64,000 nt of DNA, taken from positions 3,782,001 to 3,846,000 of the forward strand of contig NZ_JACHJR010000001.1 of the NCBI RefSeq assembly GCF_014203705.1, read 5' to 3'. Below the pieces are notes generated by a model. It searched no databases and was not told the DNA's origin. It saw nothing but the letters and a program-made list of their open reading frames with translations. Within the stretch, counting starts at the first letter, position 1. Each line of letters opens with the position of its first letter. Positions 57,863-64,000 of this stretch are shown here, piece after piece. This stretch comes from Kitasatospora gansuensis (GTDB lineage: Bacteria; Actinomycetota; Actinomycetes; Streptomycetales; Streptomycetaceae). Position numbers and translations under genes: made by a program.

Positions 57863-59212
57863 ATGTTTCACGTGAAACATCGGCACCGGCCATGGCACCC
57901 TGGGCGGGTGGCTCAGACGGGGAACGGCGGCAACTCACTCACCGGCCTGTTCCGGGCTGCCGATTTCCGGCGGCTGCTCACCGCCCGGGTGCTCTCCCAG
58001 CTCTCCGACGGCGTCTTCCAGGTCTCGCTGGCCTCGTACGTGATCTTCTCTCCCGAACGGCAGTCCAGCCCGGCCGACATCGCCTCGGTGCTGCTGGTGC
58101 TGCTGCTGCCGTTCTCGCTGATCGGTCCGTTCGCCGGGGTGCTGCTCGACCGCTGGCGCCGCCGGCAGGTGCTCTACCTCGGCAACCTGGCCCGCTGCGG
58201 CCTCGGTCTGGTGACCGGCGCCCTGCTGCTGGCCGGGGTGCCCGACTGGCTGTTCCTCGGCGCGGCCCTGCTGGTCACCGCGCTCAACCGGTTCATCCTG
58301 GCCGGACTCTCCGCCGCCCTCCCCCGGGTGGTCTCGCGTCCCGAGCAACTGGTCACCGCCAACGCGCTCTCCCCCACCCTCGGCACCGTCGCCGCGTTCT
58401 GCGGCGGCGGCCTCGGCTTCGTGGTCCACCTGATCCTCCCGCCGGGCTCCCGGGCGGATGCCCTGCTGGTCACCCTCGCCGCCCTGCTCTACCTGAGCGC
58501 CGCCCTGACCGCCCTGCGGATGGACCCCGACCTGCTCGGCCCCGACCACCACCCGGACCGGCCGCCCCTGCGCCGGGCCCTCGGCCTGGCCGCCCGCGAA
58601 CTCGCCGACGGTGTACGCCACTTGGTCCGGGACTGCCGACCGGCCTCGCACGCCCTGGCCGCCGTCACGGCCGCCCGGTTCTGCTACGGCATCCTGGTCG
58701 TGGTTCTGCTGATGCTCTCCCGCTACACCTTCAACGACCCCACCGACAGCGCCGCCGGCATGACCACCCTCGGCAAGGCCCTCCTCGTCTCCGCCATCGG
58801 CTTCTTCGTCGCCGCCGTCATCAGCCCCTGGTGCACCCGCCGCCTCGGCCTCTCCGGCTGGCTCACCACCTGCGCCGCCTCCGCCGCCGTCTTCGTCCCC
58901 GCCCTCGGCCTGACCTTCTCCTTCGGCCCCATCATGGCCGCCGCCCTGCTCCTCGGCGTGGTCACCCAGGGCATCAAGATCTGCGCCGACACCGTGGTCC
59001 AGGAGTCCGTCGAGGACGCCTACCGCGGCCGCGTCTTCGCCATCTACGACGTCCTCTTCAACCTCGCCTTCGTCGCCGCCGCCTTCGTCACCGCCCTCGC
59101 CCTCCCCCTCGACGGCCGCTCCGTCCCCCTGATGCTCACCGTCGCCGTGCTCTACGCTCTGACCGCCACGCTCTACGCCCGCGCGGCCCGCCGGTCCCCC
59201 GTCCCGGCCTGA
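57863..59212 (+). CDS. MFS transporter
   Basis: About 450 aa with twelve predicted helices. SLTGLFRAADFRRLLTARVLSQLSDGVFQVSLAS is the typical first helix region, and GPFAGVLLDRWRRRQVLY holds the MFS loop 2-3 motif. Two starts are possible: ATG 57863 (reading MFHVKHRHRPWH through the parS site) or GTG 57908, where homology-like sequence begins. The later start looks more natural because the extra peptide is dictated by the parS palindrome. The substrate is unknown. Confidence 0.85.
   Translation: MFHVKHRHRPWHPGRVAQTGNGGNSLTGLFRAADFRRLLTARVLSQLSDGVFQVSLASYVIFSPERQSSPADIASVLLVLLLPFSLIGPFAGVLLDRWRRRQVLYLGNLARCGLGLVTGALLLAGVPDWLFLGAALLVTALNRFILAGLSAALPRVVSRPEQLVTANALSPTLGTVAAFCGGGLGFVVHLILPPGSRADALLVTLAALLYLSAALTALRMDPDLLGPDHHPDRPPLRRALGLAARELADGVRHLVRDCRPASHALAAVTAARFCYGILVVVLLMLSRYTFNDPTDSAAGMTTLGKALLVSAIGFFVAAVISPWCTRRLGLSGWLTTCAASAAVFVPALGLTFSFGPIMAAALLLGVVTQGIKICADTVVQESVEDAYRGRVFAIYDVLFNLAFVAAAFVTALALPLDGRSVPLMLTVAVLYALTATLYARAARRSPVPA
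57864..57879. other. parS chromosome-segregation site
   Basis: Perfect TGTTTCACGTGAAACA, 10 kb from the copy at 47927. It overlaps one candidate start codon of the MFS gene. Confidence 0.92.
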
Positions 59213-59280
59213 CCGGCCCTTCGAACGGCCGGGGGTGGGTAATTGAGGTATCCACCCCCGGCTCTCTCACCGGCGCACGG

Positions 59281-59997
59281 CTAGACCAACTCGTCGAGCT
59301 CCTCCGCCGTGGCCCCCTCGTCGATCGCCCGGAGCAGCCTCAGCCGCCGCCGGGCGATCGCCTTCTCCTCGTCGTCCAGCACCACCCGCTCCAGCCGGTC
59401 GACCCGGTCCGCCATCGCGTCGATCTTCCGGCTGTTCCGGCCGACCTCCACCGCCAGCGCGTTCAGCAGCGGCACCACGCTGGTCCCGATCACCGACCGG
59501 ACCGCCCGCTCGGCCACCGTCGCGACCGCCGCGTCCACCGACCCCTCGGGGTACGGGAACCGGTTGTCCACAACCCCGTCCACGGGGTTGTCCACAGCCT
59601 CCTGCCTGGCCTGCCGCTCCACGTCGAGCAGGTAGCACCGCACCTGACGTGCGGTTTCGCTGTCCCGCAGCAGCATCGCCACGTTCAGCACCGTCCGCCG
59701 GCTGAACAGCGCGAGCGACCTCGCCCGCGACTGGATCCCACTGAGTTGCTTGAAGCAACCCAGTTCGTCGCCGGTCAGCACCTGGTATCCGTTGCCGATC
59801 AGCTCCTGCCGGTGGTCGTGGACCACCGCCTTGATCACGGTCTCCCCCACCCCGAAGTACCGCGCCACCGCATCGGTGGTCACGTGCACCCCGTCCGGCA
59901 GGAAGGCCAACGCCTTCACCCGGTCCAGCACCTCGACCCGCTCGGCCACCGTCGCCCGCATCGTCGGGGACTCCAACAGGATCTCGTCCACAGCCAT
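59281..59997 (-). CDS. Phage-regulator-like DNA-binding protein with C-terminal coiled coil
   Basis: 238 aa from the ATG at 59997 (GAGAGGAC upstream). VTTDAVARYFGVGETVIKAVVHDHRQELIGNGY and LALFSRRTVLNVAMLLRDSETARQVRCYLLDVE resemble the N-terminal DNA-binding half of BRO/Rha/ORF6N-type phage regulators, including the 'FSRRAVLN-AMLL-SE-AR-VR' pattern. The C-terminal half is a coiled coil (VGRNSRKIDAMADRVDRLERVV). No catalytic motif. It stands alone among housekeeping genes. Two perfect DnaA boxes lie in its coding sequence. Function in the chromosome unknown. Confidence 0.65.
   Translation of the reverse strand: MAVDEILLESPTMRATVAERVEVLDRVKALAFLPDGVHVTTDAVARYFGVGETVIKAVVHDHRQELIGNGYQVLTGDELGCFKQLSGIQSRARSLALFSRRTVLNVAMLLRDSETARQVRCYLLDVERQARQEAVDNPVDGVVDNRFPYPEGSVDAAVATVAERAVRSVIGTSVVPLLNALAVEVGRNSRKIDAMADRVDRLERVVLDDEEKAIARRRLRLLRAIDEGATAEELDELV
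59564..59596. promoter_or_regulatory. Two perfect DnaA boxes inside a gene
   Basis: TTGTCCACA at 59564-59572 and 59588-59596, same direction, 24 bp apart. They encode the antisense of VDNP and VVDN in the protein above. TTGTCCACA is the preferred box in Streptomyces. Confidence 0.65.
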
Positions 59998-60280
59998 CGC
60001 TGCGTCCTCTCGTTCCGGAGGGAGGAATGTCCTCCCCCTCGGACGGACCAACGTGACGACTCATCAGCAAGTCACACCCAGCGACTCCGTCCACTCAATC
60101 GAGCGGATTCGCTAAAGCGACACATGTTCACGCGATCTTGTGATCCGACAAATCGGGCGGGGCGATCACGGTTGGATGTCCTTTCCCCCACCCGAGGGGA
60201 ACTGGCTTCCGGATGCGGCTGACCTGCCGATACCTTGCACCGTTCACTTCAGCCACATCAGTCACATTCGGGGGATTCCC

Positions 60281-61027
60281 TTGTCCACTCCGCCTCCTCA
60301 GCAGGTGCCGTACGGCGCTCCGCCCGTCGACCCCACCGCTGGCATTCCGGCTCAGCCGTTCGAGCAAGCCCAGCAGTTCCAGCAGGGGCTGCCGGCCGGT
60401 CCGTTCTGCCGGTTCTGCGGGTCGGCCCCTGCGGTGGAGGCCACCATCCGCGGGCACCAGGGCTTCCTGGTGATCATGAAGTTCCTCAAGCTTCAGGGGC
60501 CGTTCTGCCGGAACTGCGGCATCGCCGCGCACCGGGACATGACGACGAAGAGCCTCTGGCAGGGCTGGTGGGGCATCGCGTCGATGGTCATCAACCCGGT
60601 CACCATGCTGATCAACATCCCGCAGCGGGCGAAGATCAACAAGCTGGCCGAGCCCATCCCCGGCGCCCCTGGGCAGCCGATGAACCCGGGCAAGCCGGTG
60701 TTCCAGCGGCCGGCCATCCTGGGCGTGCTGGTGCCGGTGCTCGCCGTGCTGGCGATCGGCCTCTCGGTCAAGGGCGACCCGGAGTACGCCTCGATCGGTG
60801 ACTGCGTGCACAACCGGAACACCACCGTGGCCGCGGGCACCGAGGACAACCACCCCGACGTGGTGGTGCTCGACTGCTCGGACCCGAAGGCCGAGGCGAA
60901 GATCGTCGGCAAGGTGGAGAACACCACCGACAGCAAGGCCTGCGACAAGTTCAGCGACGCGGACGGCTACTACTACGAGCAGCAGGGCTCCCGGAAGTTC
61001 ATGCTCTGCCTGGGCTTCCTCAAGTAA
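60281..61027 (+). CDS. LppU-like membrane protein with zinc-ribbon pairs
   Basis: 248 aa from a TTG at 60281, giving the family opening STPPPQQVPYGAPP (an ATG at 60191 is a weaker alternative). A proline/glutamine-rich start is followed by two Cys pairs (CRFCG, CRNCG) that probably bind zinc, a helical part, one membrane segment (ILGVLVPVLAVLAIGLSV) and an extracellular domain (SIGDCVHNRN, VVVLDCSDPKAEAK, CDKF, CLGF) with probable disulfides. It resembles the LppU/SCO3897 family. Own terminator downstream. Confidence 0.75.
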   Translation: MSTPPPQQVPYGAPPVDPTAGIPAQPFEQAQQFQQGLPAGPFCRFCGSAPAVEATIRGHQGFLVIMKFLKLQGPFCRNCGIAAHRDMTTKSLWQGWWGIASMVINPVTMLINIPQRAKINKLAEPIPGAPGQPMNPGKPVFQRPAILGVLVPVLAVLAIGLSVKGDPEYASIGDCVHNRNTTVAAGTEDNHPDVVVLDCSDPKAEAKIVGKVENTTDSKACDKFSDADGYYYEQQGSRKFMLCLGFLK

Positions 61028-61034
61028 GCCCGGC

Positions 61035-61079
61035 AACGAACTGAGGGGGCGTCCGATCCGGACGCCCCCTCAGTTCGTT
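61035..61079. terminator. Bidirectional hairpin terminator between lppU-like gene and cca
   Basis: Perfect 21-bp stem (61035-61055 / 61059-61079) with a 3-nt loop, between convergent genes. Confidence 0.92.
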
Positions 61080-61092
61080 CCCACTGCGGTGC

Positions 61093-62580
61093 CTACTGCT
61101 GCTCCGCCCACCACTCGCGCAGCGCCGCCTCCGCCGCCTCGAGCTCCATCGGCCCGTGCTCCAGCCGGAGTTCGAGCAGGTGCTTGTAGGCCTTGCCGAC
61201 CTGCGGCCCCGGCTTGAGGTCGAGCAGCTGCATGATCTGGTTGCCGTCCAGGGCGGGGCGGATGGCGTCCAGCTGCTCCTGCTCCTGGAGTTCGCCGATC
61301 CGGATCTCCAGCGAGTCGTACGTCCGGGAGAGGGCGGCGGCCTTCTTCCGGTTGCGGGTGGTGCAGTCGGAGCGGGTCAGCTTGTGCAGCCGCTCCAGCA
61401 GCGGGCCCGCGTCGGTGACGTAGCGGCGGACCGCCGAGTCGGTCCACTCGCCGCCGCCGTAGCCGTGGAAGCGCAGGTGCAGCTCGACCAGCCGGGAGAC
61501 CTCGTCGGTCAGGTCCTTGGAGTACTTCAGGTCCCGCATCCGCTTGCGGGTCATCTTGGCGCCGACCACCTCGTGGTGGTGGAAGGACACCCGGCCGTCC
61601 GACTCGAACCGCCGGGTCCGCGGCTTGCCGATGTCGTGCAGCAGCGCGGCGAGCCGCAGCACCAGGTCGGGCCCGTCCTGCTCCAGCGCGATGGCCTGCT
61701 CCAGCACCGTCAGCGAGTGCTCGTAGACGTCCTTGTGCCGGTGGTGCTCGTCGCTCTCCAGCCGGAGCGCGGGGAGTTCGGGCAGCACGTGGTCGGCCAG
61801 GCCGGTGTCCACCAGCAGCCGCAGGCCCTTCACCGGGTGCTCGGCGAGCAGCAGCTTGTTGAGCTCGGCCTGCACCCGCTCGGCGGAGACGATGGTGATC
61901 CGCTCGGCCATCGCGGTCATCGCGGCGACCACCTCGGGGGCGGGCTCGAAGTCCAGCTGGGCGGCGAACCTGGCGGCCCGCATCATCCGCAGCGGGTCGT
62001 CGGAGAAGGACTCCTCGGGCGTGGCGGGGGTGCGCAGCACCCGGGCCTCCAGGTCGTCCAGCCCGTGGTGCGGGTCGACGAAGCCGCGGCCGGGCAGGTC
62101 GACGGCCATCGCGTTGACGGTGAAGTCCCGCCGGACCAGGTCCTGTTCGATGGTCTCGCCGTAGGTCACCTCGGGCTTGCGCGAGGTGCGGTCGTACGCC
62201 TCGCTCCGGTAGGTGGTGATCTCGATCAGGAACGAACCGTCGGTGGTGTCTTTACGGGCGCCGACGGTGCCGAAGGCGATGCCGACGTCCCAGACCGCGT
62301 CCGCCCAGCCCTTCACCAGCTTGAGCACCTGCTCGGGGCGGGCGTCGGTGGTGAAGTCGAGGTCGTTGCCGAGCCGGCCGAGCAGCGCGTCCCGGACCGA
62401 TCCGCCGACCAGGGCCAGCCGGTGCCCGGCGGCCTGGAACCGCTCGGCGATCTCGTCCGCGACCGGGGAGACCCGGAGCAGTTCTTGCAGGCCGAGGGCC
62501 TGCGCCTCGCTCAGCCCTGGGGCGGCGGCACGGGCGTCGGTGCTGGACGGACTGGCGCTGGACTCATTGACAGTGGACAC
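61093..62580 (-). CDS. cca: CCA tRNA nucleotidyltransferase
   Basis: 495 aa. LALVGGSVRDALLGR and DLDFTTDARPEQVL form the nucleotidyltransferase active site; RRDFTVNAMAVDL and DPLRMMRAARFAAQLDFEP are the class II neck motifs. The HD domain is LAALLHDIGKPRT and HHHEVVGAKM. It adds or repairs the tRNA 3' CCA. It is a conserved origin-side neighbour of ino1 in Streptomyces. ATG at 62580; the N-terminal 20 residues are serine rich. Confidence 0.95.
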   Translation of the reverse strand: MSTVNESSASPSSTDARAAAPGLSEAQALGLQELLRVSPVADEIAERFQAAGHRLALVGGSVRDALLGRLGNDLDFTTDARPEQVLKLVKGWADAVWDVGIAFGTVGARKDTTDGSFLIEITTYRSEAYDRTSRKPEVTYGETIEQDLVRRDFTVNAMAVDLPGRGFVDPHHGLDDLEARVLRTPATPEESFSDDPLRMMRAARFAAQLDFEPAPEVVAAMTAMAERITIVSAERVQAELNKLLLAEHPVKGLRLLVDTGLADHVLPELPALRLESDEHHRHKDVYEHSLTVLEQAIALEQDGPDLVLRLAALLHDIGKPRTRRFESDGRVSFHHHEVVGAKMTRKRMRDLKYSKDLTDEVSRLVELHLRFHGYGGGEWTDSAVRRYVTDAGPLLERLHKLTRSDCTTRNRKKAAALSRTYDSLEIRIGELQEQEQLDAIRPALDGNQIMQLLDLKPGPQVGKAYKHLLELRLEHGPMELEAAEAALREWWAEQQ

Positions 62581-62786
62581 GGCTCACAAGGGTACGTGGC
62601 CACCCCGCCCCGCCGTCGCCACCTTTTCCCCCGTCAGCCCCAGGCCCGCAACACCACCGCGCCACCGGCCTCGTTACCATGCCGGTGGAGAGATCCCGGC
62701 CCGGGCCGTCGGCCGCCGCCGCGGCGTCCCCCTGCCAAGGACCGAAGCAGTTCCAACCCGATCCAGAACGACGAGGTCGAAACGCG

Positions 62787-64000
62787 TGGTTGAGCCGGTA
62801 CGGCAGTCGGGTCCGCGTACGGCAACCCGCACCCGATCGGGCCGTTTGGCCAGCCGGCTCTCCGGCCTGCTGGCGTTCGGCGCCGTCCTGGTCCCCGGGG
62901 TGGTGCCCGCCGCGGCCGCACCGGCCGGCTTCGTCGCCGCCGCCCCGGAGTACCCGGCCGTCGTCGCCGTCGACTCGGTCACGCCCCAGGTGGCGGAGGC
63001 GGGCAAGACCGTGGCGGTCACCGGAGTGGTCACCAACTCCGGTCAGGCCGCGCTGAAGGACGTCACGGTGAGCATCCGGCAGCAGTCGGCCGGGGCGGTG
63101 CGCACCCGCAGCGGCCTCGACCAGATCGCCCGGCGCGGTGAGCCGGCCCCCGCGGACGGCAGCCCGGTGGCCGCGAGCCGCAAGGGCCTGGGCACGCTGG
63201 CGGCGGGGCAGAGCAGCCCGTACACCGTCGACGTCCCGGTCGCCGATCTCAAGGTCGGCAAGGGCGGAGTGTACGAGCTGGCGGTGGACGTGGCCGGCGT
63301 CACCCCGGACGAGGACTCCCCGCACACCCTCGGCATCGCCCGGACCTTCCTCCCGTACAAGAGCGAGGCGATCCCCCACCCGACCCAGCTCGCGGTGGTC
63401 TGGCCGATCACCCACACGCCCGAGCTGGTCGCCCAGACCATGCAGGACAACGACCCGGTGCCGGTGCTGCGGGACGACAACCTGGCCACCGAGCTGGCCC
63501 AGGGCGGGCGGCTGCACCAGCTGGTGAAGACCGGCGGTCAGCTGCCCGGGCTGACCTGGGTGATCGACCCGGACCTGCTGGACACCGTGTTCGCGATGAC
63601 CAAGCCGTACCGGGTGCAGAAGCCGAACACCGCCGGGGAGCCGGCCAAGGAGAGCAACACCGTCCCGGGCACCGGCAAGGACGCCGCGACGGAGTGGCTG
63701 AAGCAGCTCCGCACCGCGGTGGCCACGGCGGGCAGCCAGGTGGTCTCGCTGCCGTACGCCGACCCGGACCTGGCCTCGATCGCGCACAACGGCGCCGGGC
63801 TGAGCGGGATGGAGGCCGCGCTCCGGAAGGCCGGTACGGCCGGTGAGGTGACGGCCGAGGGGCGGCTGTCGGCCGACGCCCGCTCCGACGTCGCCTGGCC
63901 CTACCAGGGCTACCTGGACCAGCAGATCGCCGCCACCGCCCGGACCGCCGGGGAGAACCTGGTGCTGACCACCAGCGCGAGCATCTCGGACGCCCCGCTC
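62787..64000 (+). CDS. DUF6049-type secreted protein (partial, runs off the window)
   Basis: At least 404 residues; no stop before 64000. GTG at 62787 with GAGG upstream. Signal peptide about residues 20-50 (LLAFGAVLVPGVVPAAAA), then an immunoglobulin-like part (VDSVTPQVAEAGKTVAVTGVV), then LAVVWPITHTPELV and GLTWVIDPDLLDTV, the pattern of DUF6049 proteins located between cca and the MviN-like flippase gene in Streptomyces. It is expected to continue into a C-terminal membrane anchor. Probably envelope-associated. Confidence 0.8.

Overview
The window is high-GC actinobacterial DNA, most likely a Streptomycetaceae chromosome (Streptomyces or Kitasatospora), on one shoulder of the replication origin. 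The evidence is the order rpsF-ssb-rpsR-rplI-(MATE)-dnaB, the neighbouring femX, penicillin-binding protein, ino1 and cca genes, two perfect parS sites (47927 and 57864) and DnaA-box-like sites.

Layout. (1) 1-7.3 kb: an integrated phage-type element. It has a large serine integrase, two HNH nucleases, a small terminase subunit without a visible large subunit, an XRE-type regulator, a tRNA-like sequence, small genes and dedicated repeats. Its left edge lies outside the window. (2) 7.5-14.6 kb: chromosomal genes, including a mannose-activation set (polyprenol-phosphate mannose synthase, phosphomannomutase, mannose-6-phosphate isomerase). (3) 14.6-21.8 kb: a surface cluster made of a LAATG sortase-type protein and three paralogous secreted proteins with repeated 'RLxDTR...VVGYY' modules and a PKD-like domain. 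(4) 22-30.3 kb: an SGNH hydrolase, a HicB-like/DUF4097/ABC exporter operon, a TOPRIM protein, a sigma-factor operon with a previously uncounted 29-residue membrane peptide, and a MarR locus with three palindromes.

(5) 30326-43084: a complete Tn7-like transposon of 12.76 kb, the most interesting object here. It has TGTAGG...CCTACA ends, 5-bp GGTCA target duplications, repeated TnsB-type end sites and an overlapping tnsA-tnsB-tnsC-tniQ operon. It sits exactly on the stop codon of dnaB with its tnsA end facing dnaB, which mirrors the Tn7/glmS arrangement and points to the dnaB 3' end as the attachment site. Its cargo includes an FRG-domain protein, an IS5-like element carrying a passenger gene, and a fifth gene of the tns operon that was split by an IS256-family insertion. 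Removing that insertion and one target duplication restores the reading frame exactly.

(6) 43.1-64 kb: the conserved origin-proximal block: dnaB, a MATE transporter, the ribosomal protein/ssb operon, cell-wall genes (femX, an alanine-racemase-like protein, a GT87 enzyme, a class A PBP), PadR and ino1, an MFS transporter, a DNA-binding-type protein whose gene holds two DnaA boxes, an LppU-like lipoprotein/membrane protein, the CCA-adding enzyme and the start of a DUF6049 secreted protein.

Start codons were chosen from visible Shine-Dalgarno sequences and translational overlaps. Function calls rest on motif recognition by eye; no database search was possible.
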